Shown here in pieces: positions 43,165 through 50,549 of a stretch of DNA of 64,000 bases (position 1 is the first letter of the stretch; every line of letters begins with the position of its first letter). Where the stretch lies: NCBI GenBank assembly GCA_965200775.1, contig OZ241383.1:1798001-1862000 (forward strand). The letters are read 5' to 3'. Under the pieces are notes generated by a model. That model searched no databases, had not been told where the DNA came from, and saw only the letters and a program-made list of their open reading frames with translations. The translations under genes and the position numbers were made by a program. Source of the stretch: Poriferisocius sp965200775 (GTDB lineage: Bacteria > Actinomycetota > Acidimicrobiia > Acidimicrobiales > Bin134).

Positions 43165-44013
43165 CTAGTCGTTGTCGATCAAGGGCTCCAAGGCATCGGC
43201 CATGTCGTGGACCGACGCAGGCTCTATCGGCGAGAAGGGATAGAGAATAGCCAGGTCAAGACCAGCCTGTTTGTAAGCCTCGGCTTGAGGCAAGAGGTCG
43301 CCGGTCGGATCGCCGTCCCGGTAGATCAAGTGCGCTGAGGTGACAATCTCAGCAGGGTCACGGCCTACCTCGTCGCAGCATTCCTCCAGCCTGGACTTGA
43401 TCTCCGTAAATTTCTCCACTTCACCACCGGGAAAGTTCCAATGGTCTGCCCACTTGGCCACGATCGGCATGGTACGACGGGGGCCGGCTCCTCCAATGAC
43501 GATGGGTGGGGTGGGTTGCTGAGGGCCTTTGGGGTTGTTTCGGGCGTCGGTGAGCGTGAAGTGCCGGCCTTGAAAGTTGGTGACTGGCTCGCTCAGCAGC
43601 GACACCACGCACTCCAGGTACTCCTCGAAGCGGTCGAACCGTTCGGTATTGGTTCCGAGCTCGATTCCGTATGCCTCGGCTTCCACCTGGTTCCAGCCGG
43701 CTCCCAGCCCAAGTTCCAGCCGACCCCCCGATACGATGTCCAGGGTCGAGGTCATGGCTGCGAACAAACCGGGGTTGCGATACGGGGCAGCGTTGACCAT
43801 GGTCCCAATTCGTATGCGGTGGGTGGCCTGAGCCAGGGCGCTCAACGCGACCCAAGCCTCCAGGCACGGACCCCCCGCATCGCCATAGATGGGATAGAAG
43901 TGGTCGAACAGCCACGCCGACTCGTAGCGAGGATCGGCATCCAGCTCTTCCCAGATTGCCAGCATGTCGGCCCACTCGATGTTCTGCGGCAGTGTCTTGA
44001 ACGCAAGCTTCAT
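43165..44013 (-). CDS. LLM-class (F420-dependent type) oxidoreductase
   Basis: 282 residues, luciferase-like barrel: WLFDHFYPIYGD, IRIGTMVNAAPYRNPGLFAAMTSTLDIVSGGRLELGLGAGWNQVEAEAYG, and PIVIGGAGPRRTMPIVAKWADHWNFPGG. The GLGAGW block is typical of F420-dependent members. ATG at 44013 is preferred over an upstream GTG because it starts MKLAFKTLPQN, as in relatives. Core-type composition; it lies between the transposon and the tRNA gene. Confidence 0.87.
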   Translation of the reverse strand: MKLAFKTLPQNIEWADMLAIWEELDADPRYESAWLFDHFYPIYGDAGGPCLEAWVALSALAQATHRIRIGTMVNAAPYRNPGLFAAMTSTLDIVSGGRLELGLGAGWNQVEAEAYGIELGTNTERFDRFEEYLECVVSLLSEPVTNFQGRHFTLTDARNNPKGPQQPTPPIVIGGAGPRRTMPIVAKWADHWNFPGGEVEKFTEIKSRLEECCDEVGRDPAEIVTSAHLIYRDGDPTGDLLPQAEAYKQAGLDLAILYPFSPIEPASVHDMADALEPLIDND

Positions 44014-44066
44014 AGATTGCACGATGCTATCCACAGACCGTGATTGCCCCGGTACCCTGAGGGTGG

Positions 44067-44152
44067 GCCCGGGTGGCGGAATTGGTAGACGCAGGGGGCT
44101 TAAACCCCCCGGCCTCCGAGGGGGCGTGTGGGTTCAAGTCCCACCCCGGGCA
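44067..44152 (+). tRNA. tRNA-Leu (anticodon UAA)
   Basis: 86 bases: acceptor stem GCCCGGG/CCCGGGC with discriminator A, D-arm GGCGGAATTGGTAGACGC, anticodon stem GGGGG/CCCCC around CTTAAAC (anticodon TAA), a long class II variable arm (GGCCTCCGAGGGGGC region), and T-arm GTGGGTTCAAGTCCCAC. CCA is not encoded. It reads UUA codons. It is a plausible integration site for the island, but no repeated tRNA 3' end is seen. Confidence 0.95.
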
Positions 44153-44172
44153 CTGCGAGCAGCCAATCTCTC

Positions 44173-44200
44173 TTGACGTATTTTGTACGTTTTGTACAGT
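44173..44200 (+). promoter_or_regulatory. Promoter and operator of the Phd/VapC pair
   Basis: TTGACG (44173-44178), 16-base spacer, TACAGT (44195-44200), eight bases before the antitoxin ATG. Between them, TTTTGTACG and TTTTGTACA are 9-bp direct repeats that also form TGTAC-GTTTT-GTACA, a likely autoregulatory operator. Confidence 0.65.
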
Positions 44201-44208
44201 AAATCGGC

Positions 44209-44577
44209 ATGAAGCAGCAGAAGCCCAGCAGCGAGATCATCAGGCCGCCATTTGTCATTGAGATGCTGTGCGTACCGGTCAGCGAGTTCCGGGCGAACAT
44301 CTCGCAGCTCATTGAGGGCCTGGGCCGTTCCCACAATGAGATCAGCCTTACCAAGAACGGCAAGCCAGTGGCCAGAATCCTCCCCCCCGCAGCGCCGCTG
44401 TCCATGCTGGGCACCCTCAAGGACTCGGTTGCTGTCCCCGACGACTTTGACATTGACAACCTGATAGCCATAGATCCCGATTGGGAAGATCACATGGTCG
44501 CCAGTTGGGAGCGGTCTGCAAACTACAACAAGCACCAGAATGAGAGGGCAGCCCCCGATAGCAGCACCTCGGCATGA
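44209..44577 (+). CDS. Phd/YefM-type antitoxin
   Basis: 122 residues. VPVSEFRANISQLIEGLGRSHNEISLTKNGKPVARILPP is the Phd/YefM DNA-binding fold (about 22-60), followed by a long acidic toxin-binding tail (DDFDIDNLIAIDPDWEDHM). Neutralises the PIN toxin encoded next and represses the operon. The stop overlaps the toxin start by 4 bases. The promoter position suggests a leaderless transcript. Confidence 0.85.
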   Translation: MKQQKPSSEIIRPPFVIEMLCVPVSEFRANISQLIEGLGRSHNEISLTKNGKPVARILPPAAPLSMLGTLKDSVAVPDDFDIDNLIAIDPDWEDHMVASWERSANYNKHQNERAAPDSSTSA

Positions 44578-44984
44578 TCGTTCTGGACACCAATGTTGTT
44601 CTGCGTATCGGGACGGAGATGAACACCGACGAGCTGTCTCCCAGCGCTGTTGACTTTGTTTTGGACGCCCAGAAACGGGGAGAGGCCGCAATCAGCGCAG
44701 CAACCATCTGGGAGATAGGCGAACTGGCCGACAAGGGCAACCTGCGGGCAAACCTGGACATGTTTCAGGTGTGGGCTCGAGAGGCCCGGATCGCCATCAT
44801 CCCAATAGACGCCAACATTGCGGCCCACGCAGTGCGTCTTCGCAGCGAGTGGGGCAACGGAGACCCGGCCGACCGGTTCATCATGGCCACTTCCCTGCTC
44901 ACTGGAAGCCCGTTGGTTACCAGTGATGCCGACATGGTGGACTGGGATGGGCTGGTTCAAGTCGTTGACGCCCGGGCGCGATAG
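44574..44984 (+). CDS. PIN-domain toxin (VapC type)
   Basis: 136 residues with the PIN acidic quartet: Asp5 in VLDTNVVLR, Glu in TIWEIGELADKG, Asp in GDPADRFIMATSLL and a fourth in LVTSDADMVDWDG. A metal-dependent ribonuclease, in most VapCs directed at tRNA or rRNA. ATGA overlap with its antitoxin. Confidence 0.9.
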   Translation: MIVLDTNVVLRIGTEMNTDELSPSAVDFVLDAQKRGEAAISAATIWEIGELADKGNLRANLDMFQVWAREARIAIIPIDANIAAHAVRLRSEWGNGDPADRFIMATSLLTGSPLVTSDADMVDWDGLVQVVDARAR

Positions 44985-45131
44985 GGCCTGGCCCAGGTTG
45001 CGGAAACAGCGGGACCATCCACCCTGCAATGGAATGGCTTGGCAGCCGGACGACCTGCACCACAGGGCGAACCTGTTCCACAGTGAGAAAGCGCACAGGC
45101 ACGGAGGTTGAAGTCAAGGAAATCCAAACAG

Positions 45132-45157
45132 AAACTGTCACAGGCCCGATGGATAAT
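45132..45157 (+). promoter_or_regulatory. rtcB promoter-like motif
   Basis: AAACTGTCAC-N9-GGATAAT, with GATAAT (45152-45157) six bases before the chosen ATG. It matches the motif of the HNH gene and transposon ends apart from one extra spacer base and no GGGG before it. Confidence 0.5.
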
Positions 45158-45163
45158 GGAGGA

Positions 45164-46405
45164 ATGGAGAAAGGACCACCAGGATCAGACTGCAGCAACG
45201 ATCTGAGCACGGTTGGCGCTGCCAGCCAGGCGAGGCGACTCGAAGCTGGGCGTGGACGCTCCGTGCTCTCTTGGGCTTCCGACGCTGATTCAGGGACTGT
45301 TGAGCAGGCGTGCCGAACCGCTCGCAGCCCTGCAGTGTCCGGCGAGGTGGCCCTGATGCCAGACGCGCACCTCGGGAAAGGCGCGACCATCGGTTCGGTG
45401 ATTCCCACACAGGCAGCGATCCTGCCGGCAGCGGTTGGCGTGGACTTGGGATGCGGTATGACAGCGGTGCGGACCGAGCACACTGCGTCTCAGTTGCCGG
45501 ACAACCTTGTGCCTGCTCTAGACGCCATCGCCGCGGCGGTGCCTTCAGGCTTCTCGTCGCATCCCACTGCGACGAACGATGCTCTGTCATGGCTGCAAAC
45601 ACATGACCTGCCCGACAAGGCGTCGGTCGCTCCGAAGTTCCGATCAAAGATCAGCTCCCAGTTGGGCACTCTCGGAGGCGGCAACCACTTCGTCGAAGTG
45701 AGCCTTGACGAAGACGACGGAGTGTGGGTGGTGCTGCATTCCGGTTCGCGTGGCATAGGTAACGCTTTGGCGTCGATGCACATTCGAGAGGCCAAGGCAG
45801 TGTGCAAGGCCGCCGGTCGGGAGCTCGAAGACGCTGACCTGGCCTACTTCCTCGAAGGCGACCCAGGGTTCGACGCTTATGTGGCCGACATGCTGTGGGC
45901 TCAGGAGTATGCCCGAGCCAACAGGCGTTTGATGACCAACGCAGTGCTGGCAGCATTGCGGAACTCCACCGATTTGGACTTCAAGCCGGTTGATCGGATC
46001 GACTGCCACCACAACTACGCCGAGAAGGAAACCCATCACGGCAAGACCATGTGGATCACACGCAAAGGAGCGATCCGCGCTCAGCAAGGCGACCGAGGCG
46101 TGATTCCCGGCAGCATGGGCGACGACACGTACATCGTCTCAGGCCGAGGCTGCGCAGATTCGTACTGCTCCGCTTCTCACGGGGCCGGCAGGCTGATGAG
46201 CCGGAAACAGGCGAAAAGGGAGATCCCTCCGGAGCGTCTCACCGAGTTGATGAGCGGAAGGACATGGCAGTCGGACAAGGCCGAGAACCTCGTGGACGAA
46301 GCACCGGGAGCGTACCGACCGATTTTGCAGGTGATGCGATCTCAGCAGGACCTAGTCTCGGTGGATCACAGGCTCACAGCGGTGCTCAACTACAAGGGCT
46401 GCTGA
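45164..46405 (+). CDS. rtcB: RNA-splicing ligase RtcB
   Basis: 413 residues. RtcB joins 2',3'-cyclic phosphate and 5'-OH RNA ends using GTP and Mn2+. Seen: VALMPDAHLGKGATIGSVIPT, metal-binding Cys97 in GVDLGCGM, GTLGGGNHFVEV, HSGSRGIGN, HNYAEKE, GSMGDDTYIVSG and SASHGAGR near the GMP site. ATG at 45164 (MEKGPPG) is chosen because GATAAT lies exactly 6 bases upstream; two upstream in-frame starts are less likely. It sits among toxin-antitoxin genes whose products cut RNA, so a repair role is an attractive inference. Confidence 0.9.
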   Translation: MEKGPPGSDCSNDLSTVGAASQARRLEAGRGRSVLSWASDADSGTVEQACRTARSPAVSGEVALMPDAHLGKGATIGSVIPTQAAILPAAVGVDLGCGMTAVRTEHTASQLPDNLVPALDAIAAAVPSGFSSHPTATNDALSWLQTHDLPDKASVAPKFRSKISSQLGTLGGGNHFVEVSLDEDDGVWVVLHSGSRGIGNALASMHIREAKAVCKAAGRELEDADLAYFLEGDPGFDAYVADMLWAQEYARANRRLMTNAVLAALRNSTDLDFKPVDRIDCHHNYAEKETHHGKTMWITRKGAIRAQQGDRGVIPGSMGDDTYIVSGRGCADSYCSASHGAGRLMSRKQAKREIPPERLTELMSGRTWQSDKAENLVDEAPGAYRPILQVMRSQQDLVSVDHRLTAVLNYKGC

Positions 46406-46526
46406 GATCAACACCGAGGAGGAGGTCGCGACCTTGGGGCCTACTCGGGGCTCTCGCTGCTGGGAAAAACTCTCCTGCACCCATCTGCGGCGAGGCAATG
46501 GAGGTCGCTCGAACTACGCGATCATG

Positions 46527-46544
46527 TCAATACAAGAGTATTGA
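46527..46544. promoter_or_regulatory. Perfect palindrome before the amber-split gene
   Basis: TCAATAC-AAGA-GTATTGA, a 7-4-7 inverted repeat 26 bases before the ATG at 46570. A likely operator or leader hairpin. Confidence 0.5.
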
Positions 46545-46569
46545 TGAGGACGGCAAAAGGAAGTACATA

Positions 46570-47331
46570 ATGGTCAATAAAGCAAAAGGCACATCAGTGG
46601 CTGAGCAGGTACGCGACTGGGTTGACAGCGTCCCACCCAACTCAGTACTCGATGTACGAAAGGCACCCTGCGGCGCTTCGAATGCCACTCGAGCGGCCTT
46701 GGCGCGTCTAGCTAGGGATCCTGCATGGCCTGTTGAGCATGCCAGGAGGAACATATATTGGCGCAGCAAAGAACCAAGTTAGCTACCTGAATTTGGGTGG
46801 ACAAGTGCGCCACCTGATATGGCGGAAGTAGCACTTTATGTCGGTGGTCCAGGTACCGGACTCTCGGGCTTTACAGCAGGGAGACGGCTAGGTTGGACTC
46901 GTAACAATTGGTTCGTAGATGAGGTAGCCGTTGTGGGGCGACCGCCACGTGGGTTTGACGGCTATGTTCTGTTCCGTTCTCGTAGTAACGAAAAGCGATT
47001 GGACCTATCCCAGAACTAGATGACAATGCTAGAAGCCGTCATAGGTTTCGCTGTCACTGAGGGCTTTGACATTGAATACAACTTTGGACATTCTCATTAT
47101 TGTGACTGGAACGTCCCTCCCTGCGAGGAGTCAGAGTGCTTTTGGGATTGGAACAACGCACTGGACCTAGTAGCAAATCAGTTGAAGAAAGATCCTTACA
47201 GCTGGGGCAAGATCAACCCGTCTCATCTGACCATGGCCGCTGCTGGTGAACGCACAGGAGGGCAAGAGATGAGGGACATGGTCCATGACCTCGCAGACGT
47301 TATAGCGGATAGCCAGAAGGTGACCGAATGA
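46570..47331 (+). pseudogene. AbiEi/DUF6088-like antitoxin-type gene split by two in-frame TAG codons
   Basis: Three segments in one reading frame, separated by TAG at 46780-46782 and 47017-47019. Segment 1, from an ATG with GGAAG six bases upstream, is a winged-helix region (SVAEQVRDWVDSVPPNSVL, RAALARLARDPAWPVEHARRNIYWRS). Segment 2 is a typical AbiEi/DUF6088 core (YVGGPGTGLSGFTAGRRLGWT, VAVVGRPPRGFDGYVLFRSRSNEKRLDL). Segment 3 begins MTMLEAVIGF, where the family usually has its C-terminal helices. AT-rich. No toxin partner follows. Most likely a decaying antitoxin gene. Confidence 0.65.
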
Positions 47332-47450
47332 AGCGGTGCGGGTACGAGTACAGCGAAGCGCGCAGAGTCGATATCATTTGCTAGCTCCAGCCGCCGCCTA
47401 CATGTTCGACGGCCCGCAGACGATTTTGTCCACGAGGCAAGGGAGACTTG

Positions 47451-47658
47451 ATGTCGCACGCTGATGCACATTTGGCCCCTATGGGGCGTTTGTCGATGGT
47501 CCAGCGGGTCGAAGCTGGGATGGCTCAAGCTCATGTGGCCGCTCAGGTGGGGATTTCTCGGGCGATGGTGGCGAAATGGATCCACAACTGCCACCTCCAC
47601 CGCCATCAACGACACACCCGCCTCACGCGTACACAACCTCTACGGATACCAAAACTAG
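47451..47658 (+). pseudogene. IS481-family transposase remnant with internal deletion
   Basis: The first 42 codons (MSHADAHLAPMGRLSMVQRV..., AHVAAQVGISRAMVAKW) match the helix-turn-helix start of IS481-type transposases. They run straight into a shifted frame with the family's C-terminal end (TAINDTPASRVHNLYGYQN, stop at 47656-47658). The catalytic DDE middle is gone. The stop overlaps the convergent SRPBCC gene's stop. Confidence 0.55.
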
Positions 47659-48299
47659 GTCGGGGATGGGTTGGAAGGCTGGCCTGTGTAGGCGGCGATG
47701 CTGTTGTCGGCTGTACGCCGGGCCACCACCTCTGGGGTGCCTGATGAGATATCGGCACGGCACCACGCCAGGCCACGACGGGTCATGGCTTCGAGACCTT
47801 CTGGGGTGGCGAGCGCCTGTTCGTCGAGCTGCACGGTTTCACCGGTCAGCAGGTGCAGGCCCAGTCCTTGGATCGTGAGGTCCCAGCCGATGCCGGCGGC
47901 ACTTGGCCCGAACTGCTCCCAGTGTTCATCGAGCGGGGCAGTGTGCTCGAGGCGTAGGCGGGTGGTTCCGGCCGGTTCTTCGACGAGCGTAACGGTGACC
48001 CAGCTGAGTTGTCCGTCGAATTCCCATGTCACCGCCAGGTGGTTGGGCGGTTCGCACGTTGTCACCTCGCCTCCGGCGTTGCCCTCGAGTTGGTAGCGGC
48101 CTCCGACGTGGAGGTCACCCTCGATGGGGAGGAACCAGCGGGGGATTCGCTCGCGACTGGTGAGGGCGTCCCAGACGTCGATGATCGAAGCGTCGTAGGA
48201 GCGCTCGGCGATCACGGTACGGGTCGGACTCCCGTCTCGCTCACCGCTTCGCACCGTGCGATGGACTCCTTCGATGCTTTCGATGAGCTGCCCCTTCAT
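47655..48299 (-). CDS. SRPBCC (AHSA1/START-like) domain protein
   Basis: 214 residues. AERSYDASIIDVWDALTSRERIPRWFLPIEGDLHVGGRYQLEGNAGGEVTTCEPPNHLAVTWEF is the AHSA1-type START fold, with the usual TRLRLEHTAPLDEHWEQFGPSAAGIGWDLTIQGL block. Binds a hydrophobic ligand. In actinobacteria these often follow an ArsR regulator gene; here none is found upstream. ATG at 48299 gives the family-like start. Confidence 0.8.
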   Translation of the reverse strand: MKGQLIESIEGVHRTVRSGERDGSPTRTVIAERSYDASIIDVWDALTSRERIPRWFLPIEGDLHVGGRYQLEGNAGGEVTTCEPPNHLAVTWEFDGQLSWVTVTLVEEPAGTTRLRLEHTAPLDEHWEQFGPSAAGIGWDLTIQGLGLHLLTGETVQLDEQALATPEGLEAMTRRGLAWCRADISSGTPEVVARRTADNSIAAYTGQPSNPSPT

Positions 48300-48467
48300 G
48301 GCCCAGTTATACAGCGGGCGAGTCCAATGAGCACCTGGTGAGACGAAGCCGCTCGTAGGCGACGTGGCTGCGCTGCAGTAACGCGGCAGCGGCGCCGACC
48401 GTGGAGTAGATGTGGCCGTCACCTGGGCACAACGGGGCTGCTGTACAAGACTCGCTTGAGGGGAGTC

Positions 48468-49424
48468 TCAGTAGTCGAACACCGAGGGAAGTGCTTCGAT
48501 GGGGCGGGCCTCGGGGTAGTGGCTGCTGATTTCTGAGGCGTGGTCGGGGTCGTTGACGCGGTCGGGGTCGAAGGCTAGGTCGATCCCCCGGTCGACCAGA
48601 TCAGCGTTGAACCGGGCCGCCACGTCGTCAAGCCCGAGTGGGCCGGCGGCCAGCCGGTCGCGGTGCTCGATGTCCTTGTAAACGTCGGCCTTCCACAGCA
48701 CGCTCACACGAATATCGCCAAGCAGCGAGCGGTAAACCTCCTCGCCGTGGTCGGTCACGACCCACTCCCCATCGGCACTGTCCGACGGGGCCAGCTCGGC
48801 ACTCGGGGTAATCAACGGTGTCCCGTCGTCGAACGGTCCCACCGCGTTGACCTGATGAAACATGCCGTGGTTGTCGCCCAGCAAAGCGGTGTTGGCCATC
48901 TTGCCCACATGCTCGGCCGGCGGGTTGTCGGGACCGTATGGCCAGTAACGGAACCCCCCGCCGTCCACGTCGTTGAGCCACCAGATGGCGGTGGCCTGGG
49001 GGATGGAAACATCATCAAACAGACCGGACCACAGCATGGTGCGCAGCAGCCACATCGGGGTGTTGGCTCGGTCACAGCCGGCAAAGCGGGGATTGTCGGT
49101 ATGAGCCGGACCGGCCATCGTGATGGCCATCATCTGGTTCACATAAACGCTGTGGGGCTCCACGACCTCGGCGCCGTAGTACGCCTTGGCCGCATCAATG
49201 TAGGCCTCGTTGTGCAGGAACAACTCAGAACCTGGGGCAGCGTAGGTGTCGTGTACCCAGTCGTTCTGGAACCACAACGGCCGAGTACGAGCGTGAGGAT
49301 CTGCACCGGGGTTATACCAGCCGCCCAGCGGGGTGTACGGCGCCTCCTGGGCCAGCAGGTCGACGGCGGCACCGACATCGCCAATCACATCGGTGAGCAG
49401 GATAGGCGGATCGGAGACGTGCAT
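48468..49424 (-). CDS. Possible 2-oxoglutarate/Fe(II)-type oxygenase-like protein
   Basis: 318 residues. HTDNPRF (H-x-D) and a distal His in NHGMFHQVNAVGPF are placed as in the cupin-fold 2OG/Fe(II) oxygenases, with nearby WLLRTMLWSG and IPQATAIWWLNDVDGGGFRYWPYG. The match to any defined subfamily is weak, so the enzymatic call is tentative. Starts are 155 bases from the divergent DHDPS-like gene. Confidence 0.45.
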   Translation of the reverse strand: MHVSDPPILLTDVIGDVGAAVDLLAQEAPYTPLGGWYNPGADPHARTRPLWFQNDWVHDTYAAPGSELFLHNEAYIDAAKAYYGAEVVEPHSVYVNQMMAITMAGPAHTDNPRFAGCDRANTPMWLLRTMLWSGLFDDVSIPQATAIWWLNDVDGGGFRYWPYGPDNPPAEHVGKMANTALLGDNHGMFHQVNAVGPFDDGTPLITPSAELAPSDSADGEWVVTDHGEEVYRSLLGDIRVSVLWKADVYKDIEHRDRLAAGPLGLDDVAARFNADLVDRGIDLAFDPDRVNDPDHASEISSHYPEARPIEALPSVFDY

Positions 49425-49579
49425 CGCAGTGACAGTACCAGAGCCCCGTCAATGTCAAAGAGCGAAGTCAATGAGCGAACCCGCCGGCCAACCACCTCGT
49501 ATTGTGGATCGATGCCCCGCTCGACCGCAGTGCCGACGCTCCCGAAGGTGCATCGGTGGATGGCTTGGAGGCTCAAGGG

Positions 49580-50506
49580 ATGATGGAGATCAGGCCAGGG
49601 AGGAAGATCACGGGGATGTCGGCCATCCTGCTCCCCCACCTCGACCCCCACACGGTTGACTGGAATGGGTTGGAAGCCCACATCGACCGCACAAAGCGGG
49701 CCGGGCTCACACCGGCGGTGAACATGGACACCGGCTACGTCCAACTGCTCGACAGACCCACTCGAACCGAGGTGCTGGACCGGGCCGCGGCCATCACCGG
49801 GGGTGACTTCGTAGCCGGGGCGTTCGTGGCAGACGAGCCGGGGGCGGCGTTCAACCTCGACGCTTACCGGCAAGCCGTCGATGAGATCGCCGCACGGGGC
49901 GGGGTGCCGGTAATCTTCCCATCCCACGGGTTGAACGACCACGGCGACGTTGCCTGGCTCGACGCCCACGGCCGGCTCGCTGCCGGCATCGACCGGTTCA
50001 TCGGCTTCGAACTGGACACCATGTTCGTGCCCTATGGACGCATTGTGGGGCTCGACACCTACAGGGGGCTTGTAGAGATTCCCCAGTGCATCGGGGCGAA
50101 ACACTCATCGCTGGACCGCGAGTTGGAGTGGGAGCGGCTGGCCCTGCGAGACGAGGTGCGCCCCGACTTCCTGGTGCTGACCGGCAACGACCTGGCCATC
50201 GACATGGTGATGTACGGATCCGACTACCTGCTGGGGCTTTCCACATTCGCCCCCGACAAGTTCGCCGAGCGGGACCGCCTGTGGGCCGGGGGCGACCCGG
50301 GGTTCCACCAAATCAACGACCTGTTGCAGTACCTGGGCCAGTTCACCTTCCGGCCTCCGGTGCCGGCCTACCGCCACAGCGCGGCGATGTTCCTCCAAAT
50401 GAGGGGCTGGACGAGAAGCTCGGCCGTTCCCCGAGGCGCGCCCACCCGCCCGGACAGCGACCGTGAGGTGCTGCTTGACATCGCCCGGCGGCTCAAGGTC
50501 GCGTGA
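49580..50506 (+). CDS. Dihydrodipicolinate synthase/N-acetylneuraminate lyase superfamily protein
   Basis: 308 residues. (beta/alpha)8 class I aldolase type: VNMDTGYVQLLDRPTRTEVLDRAAAITGG, GVPVIFPSHGLND, and a Schiff-base Lys candidate in IPQCIGAKHSSLDREL. A pyruvate- or hydroxy-acid-cleaving aldolase or dehydratase is likely, with the substrate unknown. Start at the first of two adjacent ATGs. Followed 43 bases on by an OYE-family gene. Confidence 0.7.
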   Translation: MMEIRPGRKITGMSAILLPHLDPHTVDWNGLEAHIDRTKRAGLTPAVNMDTGYVQLLDRPTRTEVLDRAAAITGGDFVAGAFVADEPGAAFNLDAYRQAVDEIAARGGVPVIFPSHGLNDHGDVAWLDAHGRLAAGIDRFIGFELDTMFVPYGRIVGLDTYRGLVEIPQCIGAKHSSLDRELEWERLALRDEVRPDFLVLTGNDLAIDMVMYGSDYLLGLSTFAPDKFAERDRLWAGGDPGFHQINDLLQYLGQFTFRPPVPAYRHSAAMFLQMRGWTRSSAVPRGAPTRPDSDREVLLDIARRLKVA

Positions 50507-50549
50507 TGCTCCGCCGTCTCCTGGTCACCAAGACGCTCTGGGCAACGTG

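Noticed and set aside
44067..44152. tRNA-Leu as attachment site of an integrated element
   Set aside because: No second copy of the tRNA 3' end and no integrase gene was found in the window.
46780..47019. Genetic-code change with TAG read as sense
   Set aside because: Other well-supported genes in the window end at TAG (for example the LLM gene at 20441), so general reassignment is excluded; decay of one gene is simpler.
48300..48467. ArsR-type regulator gene upstream of the SRPBCC gene
   Set aside because: The expected partner was looked for in all minus-strand frames; no winged-helix pattern was found, only a short unrecognised stretch.
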